The position numbers and the translations under genes were made by a program. Under the pieces are notes generated by a model that saw nothing but the letters and a program-made list of their open reading frames with translations, was not told where the DNA came from and ran no database searches. From Blastococcus sp. TF02A-30 (GTDB lineage Bacteria > Actinomycetota > Actinomycetes > Mycobacteriales > Geodermatophilaceae), in the NCBI RefSeq assembly GCF_003319185.1, contig NZ_QOHJ01000004.1:248001-312000 (forward strand): a DNA stretch of 64,000 bases, given 5' to 3'. Position 1 is the stretch's first letter. The number at the start of each line of letters is the position of its first letter. This document shows, one piece after another, positions 8,077 to 18,850 of this stretch.

Positions 8077-8199
8077 CGGAGGGGAGTATCCCCCGTCGCA
8101 CCGCCGTCAGTACGGCTCCCTCGGGAGGGGGCTCGGTGGAGCGGGTGCCCGGCACGGCCGGGCGCCGGGAGAGACCTCCGGTCGGTTCGGACCGGAGGT
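8077..8199 (+). ncRNA. yybP-ykoY manganese riboswitch with Shine-Dalgarno-sequestering hairpin
   Basis: The leader of terC carries the conserved parts of the yybP-ykoY aptamer in order. P1 5' strand CGGAGG is at 8077-8082, the L1 core GGGGAGTA at 8081-8088, the CGTCAGTACGG loop element within 8103-8116, and the 3' core GAGACC running into the P1 3' strand CCTCCG at 8175-8180. P1 forms six perfect pairs. The same CCTCCG strand also pairs with the gene's ribosome binding site: ACCTCCGGTC (8174-8183) is perfectly complementary to GACCGGAGGT (8190-8199) over 10 bp with a 6-nt loop. The two pairings exclude each other, so ligand binding, which stabilises P1, should free GGAGG (8194-8198) and switch translation on. 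Members of this class sense Mn2+ and often precede TerC or MntP genes. Confidence 0.88.
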
Positions 8200-8205
8200 G
8201 TGCTC

Positions 8206-9282
8206 GTGCAGGTGTCCCTGTGGTTGTGGCTGGCCGTCCTGGCGTTCATCGTCGGGATGCTGGCGGTCGATCTGCTCGCCCACCGGCGCGCCCACGTGAT
8301 CGGCGTGCGCGAGGCGGCGGCGTGGTCGGCGGTCTGGGTGACCACCGGCATCGGGTTCGGCGCCTGGGTGTGGTGGCGCTACGGGGCGGAGCTGGGGCAG
8401 CAGTACTTCGCCGGCTACCTGATCGAGAAGTCGCTGGCCGTGGACAACGTCTTCGTCTGGGCCATCCTGTTCGCCTACTTCGCCGTCCCCCGCGAGCTGC
8501 AGCACCGGGTGCTGTTCCTGGGCGTGCTGGGGGCGCTGGTGTTCCGCGGGCTGTTCATCGCCGGGGGCTCGGTGCTCATCGCGAGCTTCGGCTGGGTGCT
8601 CTACCTGTTCGCCGCGTTCCTGCTCTGGACCGGCTACCGGATGCTGCGGCAGCGCGACGAGCACCTGGACCCGGAGCGGTCCCGCGCCCTGCGCCTGTTC
8701 CGCCGGTGGGTGCCGATGACCGACGACTACCACGGCCAGCGGTTCCTCATCCGACGCGGCGGGAAGCTGCTGGCCACGCCGCTGCTGGCCGTGCTGTTCC
8801 TCGTCGAGCTCACCGACATCGTCTTCGCCGTCGACTCGATCCCGGCGATCTTCGCGGTCACCGACGAGCCGTTCCTGGTCTTCACCGCGAACGCGTTCGC
8901 GATCCTGGGGCTGCGCGCCATGTACTTCCTGCTCGCCGACCTGATCCACCGCTTCGTCTACCTCAAGACCGGGCTGGCGCTGGTGCTGGTGTGGGTCGGC
9001 CTGAAGATGGCGCTCAAGATCGACGTCTTCTACGTGCCCACGACCGTCAGCCTGGCGGTGATCAGCACGATCATCGGCGTCTCGATCTGGCTGAGCCTGC
9101 GTGCCACCCGGGGCCAGGGCCGGCACGCGCTGCCCACGCCGGCCCGCCCGCCGTTCGGCGTCGCCACCGACGAGCAGCTCACCGCTCTCGAGCCGCTGTG
9201 GCGCCGGCGCGGGACGTCCCGCGGCGTACCGGCCCCGCGCGACCCGGACGACGCCCGGTCCGACGAGGAGCTCCGGCGGTGA
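8206..9282 (+). CDS. TerC-family membrane protein (probable Mn2+ exporter)
   Basis: A 358-residue TerC/Alx-type integral membrane protein with about 8-9 hydrophobic helices. The two conserved acidic motifs are present: YLIEKSLAVDNVFVWAILF in the first half and ELTDIVFAVDSIPAIFAVT in the second. Their aspartates/glutamates are the likely metal ligands. The hydrophilic C-terminus (about 310-358) is not conserved. Members controlled by the yybP-ykoY riboswitch export manganese, and here that riboswitch lies directly upstream, which supports Mn2+ detoxification rather than tellurite resistance. The start is GTG 8206, because GGAGG (8194-8198) is 7 nt away; GTGs at 8200 and 8212 are less well spaced. 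The next gene overlaps its stop as GTGA. Confidence 0.88.
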   Translation: MQVSLWLWLAVLAFIVGMLAVDLLAHRRAHVIGVREAAAWSAVWVTTGIGFGAWVWWRYGAELGQQYFAGYLIEKSLAVDNVFVWAILFAYFAVPRELQHRVLFLGVLGALVFRGLFIAGGSVLIASFGWVLYLFAAFLLWTGYRMLRQRDEHLDPERSRALRLFRRWVPMTDDYHGQRFLIRRGGKLLATPLLAVLFLVELTDIVFAVDSIPAIFAVTDEPFLVFTANAFAILGLRAMYFLLADLIHRFVYLKTGLALVLVWVGLKMALKIDVFYVPTTVSLAVISTIIGVSIWLSLRATRGQGRHALPTPARPPFGVATDEQLTALEPLWRRRGTSRGVPAPRDPDDARSDEELRR

Positions 9283-10169
9283 GCGCCCCGGTGGCAGCGG
9301 GGCGCTCCGCCGGGCAGGGTCGGGGTTCCGAGCACCGGGGAGGGTCCGTGCGGAACAGGCAGGATGCGCACCGCGGACGGCGCCGGCCGCGCCCACCGCG
9401 GGCGTTCACCCGGACGGTGGCCGCCGCCGGGCTGCCGGCCGGGCCGGCCCGCACCGGGCCGGTGACCGACGCCGACCTCGACGGGCTCCCGGAGGCCGCA
9501 GCCCGGTACCTGCGCGCCATGGGCGTGGTGGGCCGGCCCCGACCGTGGTCGTTCCGGGCGCACTTCCGCGGACGGTTCCGCCGGCGGCCCGACGGACCGT
9601 GGCTGCCGCTGGACGCCTGGCAGTACAACTCCGCCGTCGAGGTGGCCCGGCTCTTCCGCATGCGGCTGGTGGTGGGCCGGGCCCTGCCGATGTGGGGCTG
9701 GGACACCTACCGCGCCGGGACCGGCCGGATGCTCGGCAAGGCGCTCGGAGTGGTGACCGTCGCCGACGGGTCGGGCCCCGAGTTCGACACCGGCGAGCTC
9801 ACCACCTGGCTCGACGACGCCGTCCTGCTGGCACCCGGGATGCTGCTGGACCCCCGGACGACCTGGTCGGCCGCCGGGCCGGACGCCTTCCGGGTCTCGG
9901 TCTCCGACGCCGGGCGCACGGTCGGGGCCGAGGTCCTCCTCGACGAGGCGGGGCGGCCCCGGGACGTCCGCAGCACCGACCGCTGGGCGGACCTGCCCGG
10001 CGGCCTGGTGCGGGCCCGGTGGAGCACCCCGGTGACCGGCTGGCGGACCGTGGACGGTCGCCCGCGGATGACCGGCGGAGCCGCGGTGTGGCAGCTGCCG
10101 GACGGCGACTTCCGCTACGGCGAGATGGAGCTGCGGGACCTGGTGCTGGACGTGGCGCCCGGGCGGTGA
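9279..10169 (+). CDS. DUF6544-like protein
   Basis: A 296-residue protein matching what I recall of the DUF6544 family. Its marks are DLDGLPEAAARYLRAMGVV near the start of the conserved part, then a beta-rich stretch (SFRAHFRGRFRRRPDG, WLPLDAWQYNS) and a C-terminal strand region with FRYGEMELRDLVLDV. The function is unknown. GTG 9279 overlaps the terC stop (GTGA) and has GAGGAG 8 nt upstream. A second possible start, GTG 9348, sits behind GGAGGG but only 3 nt away and would remove an arginine-rich 23-residue tail. Overlap with terC suggests co-transcription and therefore Mn-dependent expression, at least at the RNA level, though the riboswitch acts on terC translation. No signal peptide is evident. 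Confidence 0.6.
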   Translation: MSAPVAAGRSAGQGRGSEHRGGSVRNRQDAHRGRRRPRPPRAFTRTVAAAGLPAGPARTGPVTDADLDGLPEAAARYLRAMGVVGRPRPWSFRAHFRGRFRRRPDGPWLPLDAWQYNSAVEVARLFRMRLVVGRALPMWGWDTYRAGTGRMLGKALGVVTVADGSGPEFDTGELTTWLDDAVLLAPGMLLDPRTTWSAAGPDAFRVSVSDAGRTVGAEVLLDEAGRPRDVRSTDRWADLPGGLVRARWSTPVTGWRTVDGRPRMTGGAAVWQLPDGDFRYGEMELRDLVLDVAPGR

Positions 10170-10178
10170 CGGGAGCGG

Positions 10179-10215
10179 CCCGGCCGGGCCGGTGACCTCT
10201 CCCGGTCCGGCCGGG
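10179..10215 (+). terminator. GC-rich hairpin ending the terC unit
   Basis: CCCGGCCGGGCC (10179-10190) pairs with GGTCCGGCCGGG (10204-10215) through 12 bp including one G-T pair, followed by TCCTT. It lies 10 nt after the DUF6544-like stop and before the SDR gene, the place expected for a terminator. Confidence 0.5.
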
Positions 10216-10313
10216 TCCTTCGGCCCTGCCCGCCGCGCGGCGCCGGCCGGTTCCCTCGTCCCCGCACCTCCCACCGCGCCGGGGCTCCGGCGTGCCGATC
10301 CCCCTGGAGAGCC

Positions 10314-11072
10314 ATGTCCGAGTTCACCGCCGGCCGCTTCGACGGGCGCACCGCCGTCGTGACGGGGGCCGGGGCCGGCATCGGCCGCGCCACCGCCCTC
10401 CGGCTGGCCCGCGAGGGGGCGCGCGTCATCGCCTCCGACATCTCCGAGCCGCGGCTGAAGGAGCTGGTGGGCGAGCACGGCGAGCTGCCGCTGGTGCCCG
10501 TGGCCGGCGACGTCGCCCAGTCGGGCAGCGCCGCCGAGCTCCTCGCCGCCGCCGACGGCCGGGTCGACGTGCTGGTGAACAACGTGGGGATCATGGACGG
10601 CTTCCTGCCGCCTGCGGAGATGGACGACGAGACCTGGGACCGCGTGCTCGCGGTGAACCTGACGGCGACCATGCGGATGACCCGCGCGGTGCTGGCGGTG
10701 ATGCTCGCCGCCGGGCACGGCTCCATCGTCAACGTCTCGTCCGAGGCCGGGTTCCGGGCGTCGGCCTCCGGCGTCGCCTACGCGGCCTCGAAGGCGGCGG
10801 TCAACAGCCTGACCCGGAGCACCGCGCTCTTCTACCGGCAGCAGGGCATCCGCTGCAACGCCGTCGCCCCGGGGCCGGTCGCCACCTCGATCGAGGCCCC
10901 GTTCCGCTCCACCCTGGCCGGGCAGGTGCTCGGGCCGATCATGGCCGTGACCATCCCGCCGATCGCCAGCTCCGAGGAGCTCGCCGCCGCCATCACCTGG
11001 ATCGCCTCCGACGACGCCAGCAACGTCAACGGTGCCGTGCTCGCCTGCGACGGGGGCTGGTCCGCGCTGTGA
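10314..11072 (+). CDS. SDR-family NAD(P)-dependent oxidoreductase
   Basis: A classical short-chain dehydrogenase of 252 residues, soluble and probably tetrameric. The cofactor motif TGAGAGIG is at 17-24. The NNVG stabilising motif is near 90. The catalytic Ser is in VNVSS, with Tyr156 and Lys160 in YAASK. The C-terminus [13 protein letters not shown] follows the usual ending (consensus G..l.vDGG.sa). It reduces or oxidises an alcohol/carbonyl pair; no substrate is indicated. ATG 10314 has TGGAGAG a few nt upstream. The next gene overlaps its stop, so this gene opens a three-gene operon (SDR, CPBP, DUF5655). Confidence 0.9.
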   Translation: MSEFTAGRFDGRTAVVTGAGAGIGRATALRLAREGARVIASDISEPRLKELVGEHGELPLVPVAGDVAQSGSAAELLAAADGRVDVLVNNVGIMDGFLPPAEMDDETWDRVLAVNLTATMRMTRAVLAVMLAAGHGSIVNVSSEAGFRASASGVAYAASKAAVNSLTRSTALFYRQQGIRCNAVAPGPVATSIEAPFRSTLAGQVLGPIMAVTIPPIASSEELAAAITWIASDDASNVNGAVLACDGGWSAL

Positions 11073-11907
11073 CGGCGGCCGGGCCGGCGGCACGGGACCA
11101 GCCCGGCGCCGTGGGCACGCGGACGGCGCTCCGCGCGGTCGTCCGCGACCGCCCGCTGGCCGCCTACGTGCTCCTGGCCGTGCTCCTCTCCTGGTCCTGG
11201 TGGGTGCCGGTGGCGCTCACCGGGGGCACCGCCAGCCACGTCCCTGGTCTGCTCGGACCGGCGCTCGCCGCCGTCGGGGTGACGGCGGCGACGGGAGGCC
11301 GACCGGCGGTGCGGCAGCTGCGCGGACGGCTCGGCGCGCCGCGCTGGTGGGCGCTGGCCCTGCTCCCGCCCGCCGTCGCCGCGGTGGCGGCCCCGCTCCT
11401 CCACCTGCTCGGGGACGGGCCGGCGCTCGGCGACTTCGCCGACATGCCCGGGATCCCGGCCTGGTCGTGGCCGGCGGTGCTGCTCGTCCTCTTCGCCGTG
11501 GGCGGCCTCGGCGAGGAGGTCGGCTGGCGCGGGCTGGCCTGGACCCGGCTGCGCCGGCGGCTCGGGCTCCGGGACGCGGCGCTGGTGCTCACCGTGCCCT
11601 GGGCGCTGTGGCACCTGCCGCTGTTCTGGATCGACAGCGGTCTGGCCGGCCTCTCCCCCTGGGTGGTGCCGGGGTGGCTGCTCGGCCTGGCCTCGGGCGC
11701 CGTCGTGCTGGGCTGGCTCTACGAGCGCAGCGGCAGCCTGCTCGTGGCCGCGCTCGCGCACACCGCGGTGAACGTGGTCAGCGGGACGCGCGGCGGGGAG
11801 GGGCTCGTCGCGGCCGTCGTGTCCGCCGGTGTGATCGCCGCGGCCGTGGCGCTGCTGGCGGCGGACCGCCGCGGCGGGCCGGCTCCGCGGACGGTGAGCG
11901 GGCGCCC

Positions 11908-11911
<4 letters not shown>
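11069..11911 (+). CDS. CPBP-family intramembrane metalloprotease (CAAX/Abi type)
   Basis: A 280-residue polytopic membrane protein of the CPBP (Abi/Rce1) family. The first catalytic motif, EEVGWRG, has its paired glutamates near 148-149. The second, a histidine in WALWHLPLF, is near 183, and a third, LAHTAVN, has its His near 231. These residues form the glutamate/histidine site of intramembrane proteases. The substrate is unknown; family members act in prenyl-protein processing, bacteriocin immunity or envelope signalling. GTG 11069 overlaps the SDR stop by four bases (GTGA). The following DUF5655 gene overlaps its own stop in the same way, so the three are translated together. An N-terminal hydrophilic stretch of about 25 residues precedes the first helix. 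Confidence 0.85.
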
Positions 11912-15001
<3,090 letters not shown>

Positions 15002-15017
15002 GTCCCGGCCGCCCGGC

Positions 15018-15048
15018 GACCCCGGCCCGCGCAGAGCGGGCCGGGGTC
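15018..15048. terminator. 13-bp perfect hairpin between katG and the OYE gene
   Basis: GACCCCGGCCCGC (15018-15030) pairs perfectly with GCGGGCCGGGGTC (15036-15048) around a GCAGA loop. It lies between two convergent genes and can terminate both. Confidence 0.75.
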
Positions 15049-15053
15049 CCCGG

Positions 15054-16133
15054 TCACGACGCGTCGGCGACGAACCCCCGCCAGTTGCGCATGTACTCGA
15101 CGAACACCGGGGACAGCCCCTCGCCGGCGAGGTGGTCGGGGCTCACCGGCGTCGGCACCGGCACGAACCCGGCGTCCCGGCGCACCCGGTCGGGGAAGTC
15201 GTGGTGCAGGATCGCCGCCCGGCCCACCAGGACGAAGTCGGCGCCCCGCTCGAGCGTCTCGGCCGCCTGCCGGCCGCTGCGCACCTTGCCGGCCACGCCG
15301 AGCCGGGTGCTGCCGCGGTCGAGCTCGGTGAACCAGTCCATCAGCGGGCGGTCCCGGTACGCCTCCTCCTGCGGCTGCTTGGCCACGTCCCACAGCGAGA
15401 GGTCGAGGTAGTCGACCTCGCCCCCGCGCAGCAGCTCGGCGGCGACCTCGCGGACCTCGGCCAGCAGCAGCCCGAAGCGCTCGGGCGAGAGCCGGACCCC
15501 CACCTGGAAGTCCGGCCGGCAGCGCTGCCGCACGGCGGTGACCACCTCGAGCAGCAGCCGCGCCCGGTTCTCCAGGGATCCCCCGTAGCCGTCGGTGCGC
15601 CGGTTCAGCTCCGGGGAGAGGAACTGGGTGAGCACGTAACCGTGCGCGCCGTGCACCTCGACGCCGTCGAACCCCGCGCGCTCGGCCCGCACGGCGGCGG
15701 CGGCGAAGTCCTCCACCAGCTGCACCACCTCGTCGGCGGTCATCGCCCGGGCACCGCTGGCCTCGTCGTCCGACGGCGCGACCGGCTGCCCCACCAGCTC
15801 GCGCGGCGACCGGGCACCGGCGTGGTGCAGCTGGAGCGCGGCCAGCGATCCCGCGTCCTTGACCGCGGCCGCCAGCCGGGTCAGCCCCGGGAGGTGGTCG
15901 TCGGAGAACACGCCGAGCTGCCCGGGGAAGCCCTGGCCGCCCGCCTGCACGTGCGCCGCGCAGGTCATGGTGAGGCCGTGGCCGCCGCGGGCCCGAAGCG
16001 CCAGCCAGCGCAGCTCCTCCTCGGACAGCCGGCCGTCGGGGTGGCTCTGCGTGTTGGTCAGCGGCGCCAGCCACACCCGGTTGGGCGCGGCGGGGCCGTG
16101 GGCCAGCGGGAGGGGCGCGAAGAGGTCGGGCAC
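15054..16133 (-). CDS. NADH:flavin oxidoreductase / Old Yellow Enzyme family
   Basis: A 359-residue FMN-dependent TIM-barrel oxidoreductase. The N-terminal strand NRVWLAPLTNTQSHPDG and the substrate-binding pair in LQLHHAGARSPRE are typical, as are the FDGVEVHGAHGYVLTQFLSPELNRRTDGYGGSLENRARLL block and the C-terminal phosphate-binding loop GADFVLVGRAAI. It transfers hydride from NAD(P)H through FMN to activated alkenes or related substrates. The physiological substrate is unknown. GTG 16133 is the first start with the complete barrel; its ribosome binding site is weak. It is 9 nt downstream of the SnoaL-like gene on the same strand, so they may be co-transcribed. Confidence 0.88.
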   Translation of the reverse strand: MPDLFAPLPLAHGPAAPNRVWLAPLTNTQSHPDGRLSEEELRWLALRARGGHGLTMTCAAHVQAGGQGFPGQLGVFSDDHLPGLTRLAAAVKDAGSLAALQLHHAGARSPRELVGQPVAPSDDEASGARAMTADEVVQLVEDFAAAAVRAERAGFDGVEVHGAHGYVLTQFLSPELNRRTDGYGGSLENRARLLLEVVTAVRQRCRPDFQVGVRLSPERFGLLLAEVREVAAELLRGGEVDYLDLSLWDVAKQPQEEAYRDRPLMDWFTELDRGSTRLGVAGKVRSGRQAAETLERGADFVLVGRAAILHHDFPDRVRRDAGFVPVPTPVSPDHLAGEGLSPVFVEYMRNWRGFVADAS

Positions 16134-16142
16134 CCGCGCAGG

Positions 16143-16553
16143 CTACGGCCAGGGCGCGGATCCGCCGCCGGTGGTCAGGAGCCGGCCCATCTGCTCGTGC
16201 ACCGCCTGGATCGCCTGCAGCGGCCGGATCATCACCCGGAACTCGACGATCCGGCCGGCGTCGTCGCACCGGACGATGTCGACCCCGTTGACGTGCTTGC
16301 CGTCGACGGTGGTCTCGAACTCGAGCACCGCGGTGTCGCCGGAGAGCACCTCCTTCGTGTAGCCGAACGCGCCCGCCCCGGCCAGCGCCCGGGACGCCGC
16401 CTCGAGGTACTGCGTGGTGACCGCCCTGCCGCGCTGCGGGGTGAACACCACCGGCGAGTAGAAGACGACGTCGTCGGCGAGCAGCGCGTCGAGACCGCCG
16501 GGGAGGTCCCCTGCCAGGTACCGGTGCCAGCGGGCGATGACGTCGTCGATCAC
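16143..16553 (-). CDS. SnoaL-like / NTF2-superfamily protein
   Basis: A 136-residue protein with the NTF2-like cone fold of SnoaL-type polyketide cyclases and their relatives. The N-terminal helix is VIDDVIARWHRYLAGDLPGGLDALLADDVVFYSP. A beta meander follows with AVLEFETTVDGKHVNGVDIVRCDDAGRIVEFRVMIRPLQAI. No catalytic residue set singles out an enzyme activity; many relatives bind hydrophobic ligands. GTG 16553 follows AGGAGG by 4 nt. It heads the pair with the OYE gene and is separated from the TRIC gene by a hairpin. Confidence 0.8.
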   Translation of the reverse strand: MIDDVIARWHRYLAGDLPGGLDALLADDVVFYSPVVFTPQRGRAVTTQYLEAASRALAGAGAFGYTKEVLSGDTAVLEFETTVDGKHVNGVDIVRCDDAGRIVEFRVMIRPLQAIQAVHEQMGRLLTTGGGSAPWP

Positions 16554-16571
16554 GGGGCCTCCTCGTCGTCC

Positions 16572-16599
16572 CTGCGGGGGCGCGGCCGCACCCCCGCAG
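16572..16599 (-). terminator. 9-bp perfect hairpin downstream of the TRIC gene
   Basis: CTGCGGGGG (16572-16580) pairs with CCCCCGCAG (16591-16599) around a 10-nt loop. It lies 30 nt beyond the TRIC stop and upstream of the SnoaL-like start on the same strand. Confidence 0.55.
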
Positions 16600-16628
16600 C
16601 GATCCTGCCCTGCCGGGCCGCGGTGCGA

Positions 16629-17234
16629 TCAGGCGTGCCGGGCCCGCGGGCCGCGCCAGTGACGGCGCAGCGCGAGCACCCGGACGGTGAAGACGGCGAC
16701 CGCGACCCCGGCGCCGAGCAGCGGCCCCTCGACGCCGGCGGTCGAGGCGGTGCCGACGAGGAGCGCCCCGGCCAGCGCCGGCACCGCGTAGAGCTCGGAG
16801 TCCGGCCGGACCAGCGCCGGGACCTCGCGGGCGATGACGTCGCGGAGCACGCCGCCGCCGACCGCGGTCGTGACCCCCAGGCAGGCGGCCGCGACCGGTG
16901 CCAGGCCGAAGTCCAAGGCCTTCTCGGTGCCCGCCACGCTGAACAGCCCGAGCCCGGCCGCGTCGAAGACCAGCAGGGGCCGCGTCAGCCGGGTGAACCC
17001 GCGCGGGGTCAGCGCCGTGAGCGCAGCGGCGATGAGGGCCACGACCAGGTACGGCCACTCGGTGAACGCCGGGGGCGGGGTGTCGCCGAGCACCAGGTCG
17101 CGGACCAGCCCGCCGCCCAGGGCGGTGACCACGGCCAGGATCGCGATGCCCACCACGTCGAAGTCGCGGCGGATCGCCATGAGCGCCCCGGAGACCCCGA
17201 AGGCGAACACGCCGATCAGGTCGAGGATCTGCAC
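16629..17234 (-). CDS. Trimeric intracellular cation channel (TRIC/UPF0126) family protein
   Basis: A 201-residue membrane protein of the TRIC (YicG/UPF0126) family, homotrimeric monovalent cation channels. It shows the internal duplication of the family. The first unit has GVSGALMAIRRDFDVVGIAILAVVTALGGGLVRDLVLG. The second has DAAGLGLFSVAGTEKALDFGLAPVAAACLGVTTAVGGGVLRDVIA. The glycine motif GGG.lRD occurs in both. Seven hydrophobic helices are visible. GTG 17234 has GGAGG 5 nt upstream. It follows the alpha/beta hydrolase gene by 26 nt on the same strand and may be read from its transcript. Confidence 0.9.
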   Translation of the reverse strand: MQILDLIGVFAFGVSGALMAIRRDFDVVGIAILAVVTALGGGLVRDLVLGDTPPPAFTEWPYLVVALIAAALTALTPRGFTRLTRPLLVFDAAGLGLFSVAGTEKALDFGLAPVAAACLGVTTAVGGGVLRDVIAREVPALVRPDSELYAVPALAGALLVGTASTAGVEGPLLGAGVAVAVFTVRVLALRRHWRGPRARHA

Positions 17235-17260
17235 GTCGCCTCCGGGGTCGCCGCGGGCGG

Positions 17261-18004
17261 TCAGGCGGCCGTCGCCCGGGCGGCCTCGTCGATGACCTGC
17301 GCGACGGCGACGGGACGGGAGACGGTCACGGCGTGGGACGCGTCCACCTCGACGACGGTCGACGAGGCGCGCCCGGCCATGAACCGCTGGGCCTCTGCGG
17401 GGACGGCCAGGTCCTGCTGCGTGACGACGGTCCAGGACGGGACGGTCTTCCAGGCCGCCTTCGTCGCCTTGTCCGCCAGGGCGTCGCCGGTGATCGGCCG
17501 CTGCGTGACGGCCATCAGCGCGGCGGCGTCGGCCGGCACGTCCGCGGCGAAGATCGCCTGGAACTTGTCCTGCTCGATGTACAGGTCGTCGACGGGCTGC
17601 CCGTCGGGACCGCGCACGGGCACCGGCCGCAGCGCCGACCCGAGCTCGTTGCCCGGGTACTTCCCGGCCAGCTCGCCGGTGCTCTCGCCCTCGTCGAGCA
17701 GGAAGCTGGCGACGAACACGAGGGCCTTCACCCGGGGATGGCCGTCGGCGGCCTCGCTCATCACGCTGCCGCCGTAGGAGTGGCCGGCGAGCACGATCGG
17801 CCCGTCCACGCCGTCCAGGACGTCGCGCAGGAACTCGGCGTCGCCGTGGAGCGAACGGAGCGGGTTGGCCACCCCGATCACCGGATAGCCGTCCCGCCGG
17901 AGCTGGGCGATCACGCCGTTCCAGCTCGACGAATCGGCGAAGGCCCCGTGCACGAGCACCACCGTGGGCTTGCCGGTGCGGGGCTCGGAAGTGCTGCTGG
18001 TCAT
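17261..18004 (-). CDS. Alpha/beta-fold hydrolase
   Basis: A 247-residue alpha/beta hydrolase of the esterase/EstC-like group. The oxyanion-side motif VVLVHGAFADSSSWNGVI is at about 15-30. The nucleophile elbow GHSYGG is near residue 75, with Ser as nucleophile. The final catalytic histidine is in DASHAVTV near 225, and an acidic residue precedes it. It probably cleaves small esters or related bonds in the cytoplasm; no signal peptide is present. ATG 18004 follows GGGAGA. The gene is divergent from a GntR regulator, with a palindromic AT-rich site between them, so it is the best candidate target of that regulator. Confidence 0.85.
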   Translation of the reverse strand: MTSSTSEPRTGKPTVVLVHGAFADSSSWNGVIAQLRRDGYPVIGVANPLRSLHGDAEFLRDVLDGVDGPIVLAGHSYGGSVMSEAADGHPRVKALVFVASFLLDEGESTGELAGKYPGNELGSALRPVPVRGPDGQPVDDLYIEQDKFQAIFAADVPADAAALMAVTQRPITGDALADKATKAAWKTVPSWTVVTQQDLAVPAEAQRFMAGRASSTVVEVDASHAVTVSRPVAVAQVIDEAARATAA

Positions 18005-18087
18005 GGTCTCTCCCTCTCGGTCAGCGAGCGATCGGTCGTCGCCCGTCCGGTGCGCACCACGTGCGCGCCCCCGCCAACGCACCCGGT

Positions 18088-18103
18088 ATGCGATATATTG
18101 CAT
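18088..18103. promoter_or_regulatory. Palindromic operator for the GntR regulator
   Basis: The 16-bp near-palindrome ATGCGATATATTGCAT (14 of 16 positions symmetrical) stands out in very GC-rich DNA. It lies between the hydrolase and the GntR gene, which face away from each other. FCD-type GntR proteins bind such AT-centred palindromes, so both genes are probably controlled here. Confidence 0.65.
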
Positions 18104-18108
18104 CCCTT

Positions 18109-18142
18109 GGAAGGGCTGCGGAAGACTCCTTTCCGCCCTTCC
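18109..18142 (+). promoter_or_regulatory. Leader hairpin upstream of the GntR gene
   Basis: GGAAGGGC..CGGAA pairs with TTCCGCCCTTCC with a two-base bulge, directly after the operator and 38 nt before the GntR start. It could be a 5'-UTR hairpin affecting translation or a second binding site. Only the pairing is seen. Confidence 0.35.
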
Positions 18143-18180
18143 CCGTTCCGCAGCACCCCGCTCCGCCAGGAGGTCTCCCC

Positions 18181-18828
18181 GTGCCGATCCCCCCGTCCGG
18201 TCCCGTCGGCCGCGGCCTCCTGCGCGACGACGTCCACCGCCGCCTCCGCGACGCGATCGTCGACGGGACCTTCGCGCCCGGCGAGCAGCTCAGGGACCAG
18301 GAGCTCGCGGCCTGGCTCGGGGTGAGCCGGACGCCGGTGCGCGAAGCGCTGCTGCGGCTGGCGCAGAGCGGGCTCGTCGCGGCCCAGCCGGGCCGCTCGA
18401 CGGTCGTGAGCACGCTCGACGCCCGGGACGTCCGCGACGCCCGCGACGTCGTCGCGGCCATGCACGAGCTGGCGGTCCGCGAGGCGGTCCCGGCACTGAC
18501 CGAGGCCGACGTCAGCGCCATGCGGGAGGCCAACCGGCGGTTCGCCGCGGCCGTGGAGTCCGGCGACGTCGAGCAGGCGCTGCTGGCCGACGACGAGCTG
18601 CACGGGGTGCTCGTGCGCATCGCCGGCAACCGCGCCCTCGGCACGGTGCTCGAGCAGTTCACGCCCACCGTGCGCCGGGCCGAGCGGCTGCGGTTCGGCT
18701 CGCTCGGGGGCCAGGCGTCGGCCGACCGCCACGACGAGCTGATCCGGCTGTGCGCCGCCGGGGACGTCGAGGGGGCGGCCGCCGTCGCCTACGACACCTG
18801 GCACAGCCTGCCGAGCGGTGAGGCGTGA
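18181..18828 (+). CDS. GntR-family transcriptional regulator (FadR/FCD type)
   Basis: A 215-residue regulator. The N-terminal winged helix (about 12-78) shows the GntR pattern LRDDVHRRLRDAIVDGTFAPGEQLRDQELAAWLGVSRTPVREALLRLAQSGLVAAQPGRSTVV. The all-helical FCD effector domain (about 90-205) carries the usual metal/ligand side chains in ADDELHGVLVRIAGNRAL and a histidine in RHDELI. The ligand is unknown, often a carboxylate. GTG 18181 has AGGAGG 8 nt upstream; the frame is open further up but lacks coding character. It is divergent from the alpha/beta hydrolase across a palindromic operator, so autoregulation and hydrolase control are likely. Confidence 0.88.
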   Translation: MPIPPSGPVGRGLLRDDVHRRLRDAIVDGTFAPGEQLRDQELAAWLGVSRTPVREALLRLAQSGLVAAQPGRSTVVSTLDARDVRDARDVVAAMHELAVREAVPALTEADVSAMREANRRFAAAVESGDVEQALLADDELHGVLVRIAGNRALGTVLEQFTPTVRRAERLRFGSLGGQASADRHDELIRLCAAGDVEGAAAVAYDTWHSLPSGEA

Positions 18829-18850
18829 CCGGCCGGCCCCCGGCGTCACG
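18824..18850. terminator. Short hairpin between convergent genes
   Basis: CGTGAC (18824-18829) pairs with GTCACG (18845-18850), with a GC-rich centre that can pair further. It overlaps the GntR stop and the end of the convergent SnoaL-like gene. Confidence 0.35.

Noticed and set aside
8041-8205. An N-terminal extension of TerC reading through the leader
   Set aside because: This stretch folds as a yybP-ykoY riboswitch and the ribosome binding site lies after it.
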